Source of the DNA: CAYILR01 sp964364175
GTDB taxonomy: Bacteria; Bdellovibrionota; UBA1018
Assembly (NCBI GenBank): GCA_964364175.1
Contig: CAYILR010000017.1
Location: forward strand, 1-64,000
Reading direction: 5' to 3'
Length of the DNA stretch: 64,000 nt
Part shown: piece after piece, positions 52,863 through 60,759 of the stretch
Position numbering within the stretch: the stretch's first letter is position 1
Layout of the letters: the number at the start of each line of letters is the position of its first letter
The notes under the pieces: model-generated
The model's input: the letters and a program-made list of their open reading frames with translations, nothing else
The model's database searches: none
What the model was told of the DNA's origin: nothing
Position numbers and translations under genes: made by a program

Positions 52863-54005
52863 ATGTCCATTAAAAGATTGCTTAATTTAGAGAGCTTGAT
52901 TCAAAAAAAATCTTTTTTTCTCTTCGGACCGCGCGCTACGGGCAAGACGACGCTGATCAAGGAAACACTTCGGGAGCCGAATTATCAGCTCATCAATTTA
53001 TTGAATTCGGATATGCGTCTCAAACTTCTTCAGCGCCCGTCTCTTCTACCCGAACTTCTGGAGCCCGGGAAAAAAGGCTATATCATCGACGAAATCCAGA
53101 AAATTCCAGAGTTGCTGGATGAAGTCCATTCTCTCATTCAGGAAAAAAAATACCATTTCTTACTGACAGGAAGCAGTGCCAGAAAATTGAGACGAGGACA
53201 TGCAAATTTACTCGCGGGCCGTGCTCGCACAGCCCATTTCTTTCCGCTCTGTTACCCAGAAATTTCGTCATTTGATTTGATGAAAAGGCTGACCATCGGA
53301 GGCTTACCCGAAGTGTTTCTGAGTGAAGATCCCTATGATGACCTCAAGGCGTACATCGATACCTACCTCAAGGAAGAGATCATGGCAGAAGGTTTAGTCA
53401 GAAACATCGGTGGATTTGCAAGATTTTTGACCGTATCGGCCCAGATGTCTGGCCAGCTTCTGAATTACGCTGCAGTGGGGAGCGATGCGATGGTGTCTGA
53501 GTCAACCGTTCGCGGATACTATCAGATTTTGTCTGATACTCTTTTGGGCGAGGCGCTTGAACCCTGGGTGCAGTCTAAAAAAAGAAAAGCCATTCAAACT
53601 GTGAAATTCTATTTGTTTGACACAGGTGTGACTCATGCGCTCCTGGACATTCGGCAGTTGTCAGAAAAAACCGATGCTTTTGGAAAAGCCTTTGAAGCCT
53701 GGATTTATTCAGAAATCAAAGCGTATCTATCCTATCGAAGAAAACATGAGAGACTGACCTATTGGAGATCAGTCAGCGATCACGAAGTGGATTTTTGCAT
53801 CGGAGAAACCGTAGCCATTGAGGCAAAAGCCAAACGCAATACGGCTGAAAGAGATCTCTCCGGACTCAGAGCTCTAGCCGAAGAAAAAATCTTCAAGAAA
53901 TACATCTTGGTTTCGCTCGATCCGATCGAGTCCAGGAATGATGGTATTTTTCGCATGCACTGGAAAAAATTTATAGAGCGTTTGTGGAATGATGAAATCA
54001 CGTAG
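52863..54005 (+). CDS. AAA_14/DUF4143-type ATPase
   Basis: From the ATG at 52863 the protein has 380 residues. It shows Walker A FLFGPRATGKTTLIKE, Walker B GYIIDEIQKIPELLD, sensor segment FLLTGSSARKL, and a C-terminal DUF4143 nuclease-like domain with DHEVDFCIG and AIEAKAKRN, a restriction-endonuclease-fold pattern (D, E-x-K). Such proteins are patchily distributed and often found in genomic islands. It sits between tolB and a second tolB 3' end, in AT-rich flanks, as expected for acquired DNA. Confidence 0.82.
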   Translation: MSIKRLLNLESLIQKKSFFLFGPRATGKTTLIKETLREPNYQLINLLNSDMRLKLLQRPSLLPELLEPGKKGYIIDEIQKIPELLDEVHSLIQEKKYHFLLTGSSARKLRRGHANLLAGRARTAHFFPLCYPEISSFDLMKRLTIGGLPEVFLSEDPYDDLKAYIDTYLKEEIMAEGLVRNIGGFARFLTVSAQMSGQLLNYAAVGSDAMVSESTVRGYYQILSDTLLGEALEPWVQSKKRKAIQTVKFYLFDTGVTHALLDIRQLSEKTDAFGKAFEAWIYSEIKAYLSYRRKHERLTYWRSVSDHEVDFCIGETVAIEAKAKRNTAERDLSGLRALAEEKIFKKYILVSLDPIESRNDGIFRMHWKKFIERLWNDEIT

Positions 54006-54034
54006 CCTGAAGATGCAATTTGCAGCCGAAATAT

Positions 54035-54108
54035 CACTCGCCGCCTGACTTACGGTCTGGGAAACTGCACTTCTCCGAAGTGGTCAATGCCTCCTGGGAA
54101 GAAGTGAG
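54035..54108 (+). pseudogene. Remnant of a second tolB: last 24 codons
   Basis: The stretch encodes TRRLTYGLGNCTSPKWSMPP, then GKK and a stop, identical in protein to the real TolB C terminus but different at six silent sites. No start or upstream tolB sequence precedes it. The silent-only differences mean that this copy diverged while it was still part of a functional tolB, either a duplicate or an allele from a related strain. Confidence 0.8.
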
Positions 54109-54120
54109 TCCTCTTAATTC

Positions 54121-54279
54121 TTAGAACGCTGGCTTAGATTGTAGTGCATTGGATTTTTCCAACTGCACGGCCACTTCGTTTGCCTGACAGGTGATTTTCG
54201 AAAAACGCTGAGAACCTTCGACAGTGAATTCATAGCTGTCAAATTCGAGAGGCTTACTTCGAACAGTATCATATTTCAA
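54121..54279 (-). pseudogene. C-terminal fragment of a lost gene, probably for an exported protein
   Basis: On the minus strand 52 codons without a start read through protein-like sequence (KPLEFDSYEFTVEGSQRFSK, then ITCQANEVAVQLEKS) to a TAA at 54121. A stop at 54280-54282 closes the frame upstream. Its amphipathic strand pattern and lone Cys resemble the small exported proteins elsewhere in the window, but no close copy is present here. Confidence 0.4.
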
Positions 54280-54501
54280 CTACACTGTTATCAAAAAAAT
54301 CCGTGCGATCTTTGCGTAAAAGTAAATCACGAGTTCTTCCTTGAGGACTATGAATTGCACATGTCGTGCCAATGGGCGGGGATTGCACGTGCTTGCTTCG
54401 CTTGAGGATTTACCCATGACGTGTGTCCGCGCTGACACAGCGAAATGATTACTTTGGAGTCAGTTGCCTAAAAATTTTGCACTTATGCAAAAACAGCTCA
54501 G

Positions 54502-54530
54502 TTGACAATATATCCGATTGAATATATTAT
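54502..54530 (+). promoter_or_regulatory. Near-consensus promoter giving a probably leaderless transcript
   Basis: TTGACA (54502-54507) and TATTAT (54525-54530) are 17 bases apart. The expected start site coincides with the ATG at 54537, and no Shine-Dalgarno sequence exists, so the mRNA is probably leaderless. Confidence 0.7.
54507..54528. promoter_or_regulatory. Inverted repeat inside the promoter, probable autoregulatory operator
   Basis: AATATAT and ATATATT flank an 8-base spacer and fill the gap between the two promoter hexamers. The adjacent Xre-family gene is the natural candidate to bind it. Confidence 0.5.
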
Positions 54531-54536
54531 ATTTCA

Positions 54537-55034
54537 ATGAACCCGATACTCCGTTTACGCTCACAAGCAGGGGTGACTCAAAAGAAGCTGGCCCTGATGG
54601 CAGGAACTTCGCAACCCACTATTGCTACCTATGAGGCTGGTAAGAAGTCACCCACGCTAGAAACCCTTGAGAGACTGGCAAAATCACTGGGTCTTGAAGT
54701 CTCCGTCTCCTTTATTTCTCCTTTAACCCGAGAAGATCTCCGAAGCCTTGCCTATCACCAAGCCATCATCGAAAAACTAAAACATGAACCCAAAGCTGTT
54801 CTTGCAAAAGCTCGACAAAATCTCGCGATCCAGTCCAAAAAACATCCTGACGTTAAAAAACTCTTTGATCATTGGAAACAATGGTTAGACTTTCCCATGG
54901 ACGACCTGATTCATTGCTGTTTGGATTCGAGCGTGTTTGCACGCGATATGAGACAAGTTACTCCATTTGCGGGAATACTCAGCGCTGAAGAGCGACTCGA
55001 AATTCTCAATAAATTCAGAAAAAATAAATTTTAA
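54537..55034 (+). CDS. Xre-family helix-turn-helix protein, antitoxin-like
   Basis: The 165-residue protein starts directly with an Xre helix-turn-helix (LRSQAGVTQKKLALMAGTSQ, then PTIATYEAGKKSPTLETLER). The C-terminal part has a tryptophan-containing helix (LFDHWKQWLDFPMDDLIHCC) and a motif ending RQVTPFAGILSAEERLEIL that is common in toxin-antitoxin-associated regulators. No toxin gene follows; the next gene is the HNH nuclease 61 bases on. It may be an orphan antitoxin or an island regulator. Confidence 0.7.
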   Translation: MNPILRLRSQAGVTQKKLALMAGTSQPTIATYEAGKKSPTLETLERLAKSLGLEVSVSFISPLTREDLRSLAYHQAIIEKLKHEPKAVLAKARQNLAIQSKKHPDVKKLFDHWKQWLDFPMDDLIHCCLDSSVFARDMRQVTPFAGILSAEERLEILNKFRKNKF

Positions 55035-55095
55035 AATTCACATAAACAATCTATTTTTAAGTTGTTTTTAATCGAATTAGAGATACATTTTTTGA

Positions 55096-56055
55096 ATGCA
55101 AAACATCTCAATCACACATCTCTCCAACTCAGAACTCTGGAATCAAGCAGCAAAATTAGCCGCCGAAATAAAAATTAAAGAAGTTTTATTTTTGGATTAT
55201 TTGCGTGAGATAGAACGACGCGAGTTGCACAAGCTTCGCGGTTACGGATCACTTCATGAATACTTGGTCGGTGAATTAAAATACAGCGATGGTTCCGCGC
55301 ATCGTCGGATCAAGAGTATGCAACTCGTTCGGGATATTCCTGAAGTGAAACAGAAGCTGGAGACGGGAGAACTTTCGCTCTCGGCTGCGAGTCGGGTTCA
55401 AGTTTTCTTTACTCAGCAATCGCAGGAAGACAAAATCTACTCACTCGAAGAGAAGAAAGACTTGGTCGAGCTTGTTCAGGGAAAATCTTATCGCGAAACT
55501 GAAACGATCTTAGCTGAGAAATCCGGTGGCGAGCTTCCTAAGCCAGATCGAGTCAAACCTCTCTCTGAGGAAAAAGTAGAACTTCGTCTGACAATTTCGA
55601 AAGAATGCATGGAGCAACTCGATGCGCTTCGGGATTTGCTCGCTCACCAGCTTTCGGGTGGCGGATACGGGGAGGTTTTGGAAAAGATCACTCAGCTCGC
55701 GGTTCAAAAACTGGATCCAGCTCAAAAGAAAGTTCGCGCTCCTCAAAAACAGGAAGAGAAAGCTCCGGAAGCAGCTTCTACAGCTTCGGCGCCGAAGCGA
55801 TACATTCCTACCACTGTAAAAAAACAGCTCTGGCTCCACGCTCAAGGGCACTGCCAGTATCGTGATCCTCTCACTGGCCATCGTTGCACCTCAAAATTCG
55901 CTCTTCAGGTTGATCACAGGCACCCTTTTGCAAAAAACGGTTCAAGCGAACTCGAAAACTTGCAGCTTCTTTGCTCTTCGCACCATCGCTCGAAGACAGT
56001 CCAAGATTATGGAGTTAAAAAGATGAACCATTATTGGAAAAAATATCGAGCATAG
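55096..56055 (+). CDS. HNH endonuclease-domain protein (second copy)
   Basis: The 319-residue product shares the layout of the gene at 1166-2077: a helical N terminus (YGSLHEYLVGELKYSDGSAH), a basic linker and a C-terminal HNH core (CQYRDPLTGHRCTSKFALQV, then DHRHPFAKNGSSELENLQLL and CSSHH). The linker is encoded partly by a 17-base palindromic stretch also found after tolB. The start ATG at 55096 has no good ribosome site. It may move or diversify with the neighbouring island. Confidence 0.75.
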   Translation: MQNISITHLSNSELWNQAAKLAAEIKIKEVLFLDYLREIERRELHKLRGYGSLHEYLVGELKYSDGSAHRRIKSMQLVRDIPEVKQKLETGELSLSAASRVQVFFTQQSQEDKIYSLEEKKDLVELVQGKSYRETETILAEKSGGELPKPDRVKPLSEEKVELRLTISKECMEQLDALRDLLAHQLSGGGYGEVLEKITQLAVQKLDPAQKKVRAPQKQEEKAPEAASTASAPKRYIPTTVKKQLWLHAQGHCQYRDPLTGHRCTSKFALQVDHRHPFAKNGSSELENLQLLCSSHHRSKTVQDYGVKKMNHYWKKYRA

Positions 56056-56149
56056 TTTTGATGCATTGGATTTCCATTTCATCAATTTCGACGCAACGCA
56101 TTCAGTATTGCCCATTGCTCTGCGAGACGCTCGGAGTTAAAACCTACCC

Positions 56150-57430
56150 ATGAGCAAAGAACGTGTCGTCGTCGTCAATGGTGTCCGTACTCCCTTCGTC
56201 CGTGCGCGTGGGGTTTTTCAGAGAATGTCTGCTGCTGCGTTGGGCGGTGTTGCCCTGCGGGAAACAGTTGCTCGATCGGATATTGATCCCACGCTCATCG
56301 AAGAAGTTTATTATGGAATCGTCAGCCCTCCGACCGAGGGATCGAACGTTTCTCGCGAGGCGCTTTTTGATTCGGGTTTGCCTGCGACCATCCCCTGCAC
56401 CACTGTGAATCGCTACTGCGCTTCGTCTGCCGAAGCCGTCGCAGGAATCATGGGCAAAATTTCCACTGGCCAAATCGACATCGGACTTGCTGGCGGTGTC
56501 GAATCGATCAGCTCGGTACGTGCGATTTTCAGCCAACAGGCTACGGATTTTTTCCAGGACATCGCCCGAGCAAAAACTCCTTCGCAACGCCTCTCCATGC
56601 TGACCCAATTCAAACCCACCATGCTTGCTCCACATGCACCCGGAATCAAAGAACCCACCACTGGACTCACGATGGGGCAGTCGGCTGATTTGATGGCCCG
56701 ACAGTTTGAAATCGGACGCGAAGAACAAGACAAGTTTGCACTCGAGAGCCATCAAAAAGCTCACGCCGCTTGGGAACGTGGATTCTACAAAAGTCACGTG
56801 GTTTGCGTCGGCACCCCCGAAGGAAAAGCCATCGATCGCGACACGGATGTACGTGCAGATTCGAGCATCGAAAAACTTTCTTCGCTTCGCCCAGTTTTCT
56901 ACAAAGACGGAACCATCACAGCAGCCAACGCCAGCCCCCTGACGGATGGCGCATCGGCTGTTTTGATGATGAGCGAATCCAAAGCACGCGAATTGAAAAT
57001 GAAACCGCTGGGTGTGGTGCGCGCAGTTGCATCGGCCGCTGTGAATATTCAAAAAGAGCCTCTGCTGATCGGTCCGGCCTACGCGATCCCGCGTGCGTTG
57101 AAACTCGCTGGCATTCGTTGGGATGATCTCGATTTGCTGGAAGTCCACGAAGCTTTCGCCGCGCAGGTCTTGGCCACACTCAAAGCCATCGAGTCGCCAC
57201 AATTTGCAAAAGAGAAACTCGGTCTTGCTCAACCCATTGGTCACGTCGACAAATCGAAACTCAACGTGAATGGCGGAAGCATTTCGATTGGGCATCCTTT
57301 TGGCGCAACCGGAACCCGATTGGTCATCCAGACTTTGCAAGAGCTGCATGCTCGCAAGAAGAGCTTGGGATTGATCTCGATTTGCGCTGCGGGCGGAATT
57401 GGGACTGTGTTGATTGTGGAAGCTATTTAG
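56150..57430 (+). CDS. Acetyl-CoA acyltransferase (thiolase)
   Basis: The 426-residue enzyme has the three thiolase signatures: the acyl-carrying Cys in TVNRYCASSAEAVAG, the His in NVNGGSISIGHPFGATGTR, and the second Cys in ISICAAGGIGTVLI. Length and the loop region around residues 120-190 fit the FadA/FadI-type degradative class of fatty-acid beta-oxidation, although a biosynthetic role cannot be excluded. No fadB/fadJ partner is adjacent. It converges on the polysaccharide operon with a 21-base gap. Confidence 0.9.
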   Translation: MSKERVVVVNGVRTPFVRARGVFQRMSAAALGGVALRETVARSDIDPTLIEEVYYGIVSPPTEGSNVSREALFDSGLPATIPCTTVNRYCASSAEAVAGIMGKISTGQIDIGLAGGVESISSVRAIFSQQATDFFQDIARAKTPSQRLSMLTQFKPTMLAPHAPGIKEPTTGLTMGQSADLMARQFEIGREEQDKFALESHQKAHAAWERGFYKSHVVCVGTPEGKAIDRDTDVRADSSIEKLSSLRPVFYKDGTITAANASPLTDGASAVLMMSESKARELKMKPLGVVRAVASAAVNIQKEPLLIGPAYAIPRALKLAGIRWDDLDLLEVHEAFAAQVLATLKAIESPQFAKEKLGLAQPIGHVDKSKLNVNGGSISIGHPFGATGTRLVIQTLQELHARKKSLGLISICAAGGIGTVLIVEAI

Positions 57431-57451
57431 TAATAAGTTTTACGATAGTTC

Positions 57452-58657
57452 TTATTTGAATAAACTGAGTGGCAGTTCTTTTACTGTTTCTTTCGCAACC
57501 GAACTCCAACCCAAGCGCACACTTTCCATCAACTCGGTTGGACTTTTTCCTGCGTTCTTCCAAGTTTTAAAAATCGAGCGCACCATTTCGGCCTGGAACC
57601 TGGGACGAGAAAAAATCTGCGCACGAGCGCGGCAATCTTTTTCATTCCACTGAATCTGCCCCTGCTCGATTTTTTGAATTGCTTCCACCAGTGCATCTGG
57701 AGTCTGCGGTTCAAAGAAAATCCCCGTCTCGCCTGGAACAATTGAATCCAGAACTCCACCCAAACCATAGGCTACAACAGGAGCACCCGAAGCCATGGCC
57801 TCCAACGGAGTAATTCCAAAATCCTCGAGCCCTGGAAAAACAAAAGCCTTGCACTCGGCATACAGACGGTCAATCTCGTCATTGTCGAGATGCCCGAGAA
57901 ACTTAATGGTCGATCCAGCCAGGCTCTGCAGGCGTTTTTGATCTTGTCCGGAACCCACAATCCACAACGGCAACCGCAGTCGATTAAATGCTTCGATCGC
58001 GATATCCACACGCTTGTTGGGAGCAAAAGCCCCCACCATCAGATAATAATTCCCTGGCTTGCGCGGCAAAACAAACCGAGAAAGGTCCGCAAACGGATGA
58101 ATGACCTCGGCCTCGCGGCCGTAGGCTGATTGAATTTGCGCTGCAATGTAGCGGCTGTTGGCAATGAAGTGATCCACCCGTTCGGGTGTGCTGACGCTGC
58201 GATCCCAATTTTGTAAAGGTTTGCGCAATCGCGCGGCGGCCCATCTCATGACCGGGGACGTTCTCCCCTCACCAAAATAATCCTCAAATCGATCCCAGAT
58301 GTAACGCATCGGCGCGTGTACATAGCTGATGTGTACCGCCTTCGGGGATTTGCGCACGCCCTTGGCCACGCAATGGGATGATGAAATAATCAGGTCATAC
58401 TTTGATAGGTCAAAACGCTCGATCACCCACGGCATCACTGGCAGAAATTTGCGATACGAATCTTCGATCCCAGGCACAGCCTGCAATAAACTGGTCTTGG
58501 TTTTCATCGCTGTCAGCAGAGGCGAAATTTTCTTGGGTTGAGCCAGCAGCGTGAACAAGTCGGCTTTAGGAAAAACCTCCGAGATCGCCTCAAGCACATA
58601 CTCGCCTCCGCGCATTCCCGTCAGCCAGTCGTGAACTAAAGCGATTTTGAGGCTCAT
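57452..58657 (-). CDS. Glycosyltransferase, GT4 family (polysaccharide operon)
   Basis: This 401-residue protein has two Rossmann-like halves: an acceptor-side N terminus (LVHDWLTGMRGGEYVLEAI) and a nucleotide-sugar-binding C terminus with MVGAFAPNKRVDIAIEAF, WIVGSGQDQKRL, and the E-x7-E pattern in EDFGITPLEAMASG. It would add a sugar to a lipid-linked intermediate in the cytoplasm. Its ATG overlaps the upstream epimerase stop by 4 bases, and it is the last gene of the operon. Confidence 0.88.
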   Translation of the reverse strand: MSLKIALVHDWLTGMRGGEYVLEAISEVFPKADLFTLLAQPKKISPLLTAMKTKTSLLQAVPGIEDSYRKFLPVMPWVIERFDLSKYDLIISSSHCVAKGVRKSPKAVHISYVHAPMRYIWDRFEDYFGEGRTSPVMRWAAARLRKPLQNWDRSVSTPERVDHFIANSRYIAAQIQSAYGREAEVIHPFADLSRFVLPRKPGNYYLMVGAFAPNKRVDIAIEAFNRLRLPLWIVGSGQDQKRLQSLAGSTIKFLGHLDNDEIDRLYAECKAFVFPGLEDFGITPLEAMASGAPVVAYGLGGVLDSIVPGETGIFFEPQTPDALVEAIQKIEQGQIQWNEKDCRARAQIFSRPRFQAEMVRSIFKTWKNAGKSPTELMESVRLGWSSVAKETVKELPLSLFK

Positions 58658-59643
58658 TTGGCGTAGATTTTAAAATAGTCCACAGTGGTAGCTAGACCTT
58701 TGTGAAACTCAATTTGTGGCTTCCATCCGTCCAACAATTGCCCCGCACGCGTGATGTTCGGGCACCTTTTTCGCGGATCATCTGGCCGCGCTGGCAGGTA
58801 CTTGATCTGCGACCCGCTCTCGGTGATTTCCAGAACCGCTTTGGCGAAATCCAAAACACTTCGTTCCGAAGGATTGCCAATGTTCACTGGAATTTTTACA
58901 TCACTTTCGTAGAGTCTAAAAATTCCTTCGATGAGATCACTCACATAACAGAAACTTCGAGTTTGCTTGCCATCGCCGTGCAAAGTTAGATCTTGCCCCT
59001 GCAATGCCTGCATCACCAACTCGGGAACAATCCGACCATCATCGGCACGCATTCGCGGGCCATAGGTATTGAAAATCCGGACAATCCCACCGTTGAGAGG
59101 TTTGCGTTTTCCGCCCGTGGAAGAACGGCCCACTCCTCGAATCGCGGTGCTGACATAGGCCTCAGCAAATCGTTTAGCTTCGTCATAACAAGCACGCGGT
59201 CCGATGCTGTTGACATTACCCCAATAATCTTCGGTTTGCGGATGGACGAGAGGATCACCGTACACCTCAGACGTTGAGGCAACAATGTAGCGAGCATCAT
59301 ATTGAAGCGCCAACTCAACAGTAAGATGCGTTCCGATCGAATCAACAGCCAGGATCTCAAAAGGAATTTTATCAAAATCAACGGGGCTTGCGGGACATGC
59401 AAAATGCAGCACGCCGCTCAGTCCGTATTTTTTGATCAGCTTGAGCCGATCCATTGGCAGCGGTTGGCAGATATCCCACTCTAAAAATTCGAAATTGGGT
59501 GAACGAGAAGCTTGATCCAGATTTTTTTTACGCCCAGTCAGAAAATTATCCACCACCGTAACTGCATAACCTCGGGACAAGAATAAATCTGTCAGATGAG
59601 ATCCAATAAACCCGGAACCGCCAGTGATGAGTACGTGCTTCAT
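58654..59643 (-). CDS. UDP-glucuronate decarboxylase (UDP-xylose synthase)-type SDR
   Basis: The 329-residue enzyme has the NAD-binding GGSGFIGSHL, the STSEVYGDPLVHPQTEDYWG block typical of UDP-glucuronate decarboxylases, the active-site Tyr and Lys in YDEAK, and FNTYGPRMRADDGRIVP. It would make UDP-xylose, an activated sugar for the two glycosyltransferases on either side. UDP-glucose dehydrogenase, needed to supply the substrate, is not in the window. Confidence 0.87.
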   Translation of the reverse strand: MKHVLITGGSGFIGSHLTDLFLSRGYAVTVVDNFLTGRKKNLDQASRSPNFEFLEWDICQPLPMDRLKLIKKYGLSGVLHFACPASPVDFDKIPFEILAVDSIGTHLTVELALQYDARYIVASTSEVYGDPLVHPQTEDYWGNVNSIGPRACYDEAKRFAEAYVSTAIRGVGRSSTGGKRKPLNGGIVRIFNTYGPRMRADDGRIVPELVMQALQGQDLTLHGDGKQTRSFCYVSDLIEGIFRLYESDVKIPVNIGNPSERSVLDFAKAVLEITESGSQIKYLPARPDDPRKRCPNITRAGQLLDGWKPQIEFHKGLATTVDYFKIYAK

Positions 59644-59670
59644 ATCTCCCTTATTACCCCTTTCGCTGTC

Positions 59671-60759
59671 TCATTCCAACGCACTTTTGTATACGCGATC
59701 GAGATCCTGAGCACATTTTTCGGGCGAAAACCGCCTTAAAAGCTCCTCAGAGCCGTGTGGATCGATTTTTCCAATTTCCCCTCGCGAGACGGTACTCATT
59801 GCACTGCTCCACCCTCTCTCGTTTTGAGACTCGACCCAATGAATCCCGGACGCTGCCTGTCCCCGCAATCCCTCGCGATGCGGCGAAATATCAGACACCA
59901 CCACAGGTACCCCACGGACCAGCGATTCCAACGGAGGCCGCCCAAAACCTTCGTAGATCGAGGGAGAGAACAGAGCCTGTGCGTGTGAGAGCAGCACCTG
60001 AATATCGGCATCCGAAATTCCGGCCAAAAATACCACGCCCGGGTTTGCCCCGGGTTCTCGATCTTCGGCAGCAACGCAAAGCTGCGGTGGGGAATTCACG
60101 GCGAGGCCTCGAAACTCCGCATAGGCGCGCAAGAGCATCGAGAGATTTTTGTGAGGCTTCCATCCCGCCATGCAAAGCCAATATTTGCGTTCCTGCAATT
60201 TCCACCGCTCCATCACGCGCCGAACGGAGTCGGGAGCTGTTTCATTCTTGGAAGGAGGCTCAATCGGATTCCACACGATTTGTGGAGCGGGAGAATCCGA
60301 ACCCAGCCAACGTTGAATTTCATCTCGTGAAAATTCAGAAACCGTCATCACGGCGCGCGCACCGCGAACGAATTTTTTTAGAATTGCGCCATAGTATTGC
60401 TTTTTCAACCAACCACCGTACTGCAGATGATTCAGGTCGTGCACGGTCACGACCCACGGGCAAGGCGACCAGGGCAAGCTGGAAAAACTCGGGCTGTGAT
60501 ACAGGGCTGCTTTTTGTTTCATGAGCAGACGAGGGATTTCGATCCACTCCCGTAAATCTAGAAATGGAATTGCAGTTTCAATGCAAGTCATTCCCTCGAT
60601 GCGAACTCCGGGCGCGACCAGAAATTCCAAATCATACAGAAGCCCACCTGGTTGCTCACGTAAACTACGAAGCCCTCGAGCCAGGAGCTGCACATATTTC
60701 GCGATCCCATGCCCCACCGGTCCAATCATGCGTGCGTCGACGATGATTTTTGGTTTCAA
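59671..60759 (-). CDS. Glycosyltransferase, GT4 family
   Basis: The 362-residue protein shows the GT4 C-terminal domain: LCMAGWKPHKNLSMLLRAYA, VFLAGISDADIQVLLSHAQA, and SIYEGFGRPPLESLVRGVPV with the E-x7-E pattern. The N-terminal half starts IIVDARMIGPVGHGIAKYVQ, resembling mannosyl- or rhamnosyltransferases. Its ATG overlaps the ligase stop by 4 bases. It lies 27 bases before the decarboxylase gene. Confidence 0.88.
   Translation of the reverse strand: MKPKIIVDARMIGPVGHGIAKYVQLLARGLRSLREQPGGLLYDLEFLVAPGVRIEGMTCIETAIPFLDLREWIEIPRLLMKQKAALYHSPSFSSLPWSPCPWVVTVHDLNHLQYGGWLKKQYYGAILKKFVRGARAVMTVSEFSRDEIQRWLGSDSPAPQIVWNPIEPPSKNETAPDSVRRVMERWKLQERKYWLCMAGWKPHKNLSMLLRAYAEFRGLAVNSPPQLCVAAEDREPGANPGVVFLAGISDADIQVLLSHAQALFSPSIYEGFGRPPLESLVRGVPVVVSDISPHREGLRGQAASGIHWVESQNERGWSSAMSTVSRGEIGKIDPHGSEELLRRFSPEKCAQDLDRVYKSALE

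Larger units (their letters stand above)
54006..54536. other. 531-base gene-poor stretch of the post-tolB island
   Basis: It contains, in order: the extra tolB 3' end (54035-54108), the C-terminal fragment of a lost minus-strand gene (54121-54279), about 220 bases in which I see no gene, and the promoter and operator of the next gene (54502-54530). Mixed remnants suggest repeated insertions and deletions here. Confidence 0.6.

Noticed and set aside
56144..57349. A 401-codon open frame antisense to the thiolase gene
   Set aside because: The plus-strand thiolase has all catalytic motifs in order. The antisense translation is Arg/Cys/His-rich without a recognisable fold, as expected for a codon-bias shadow.
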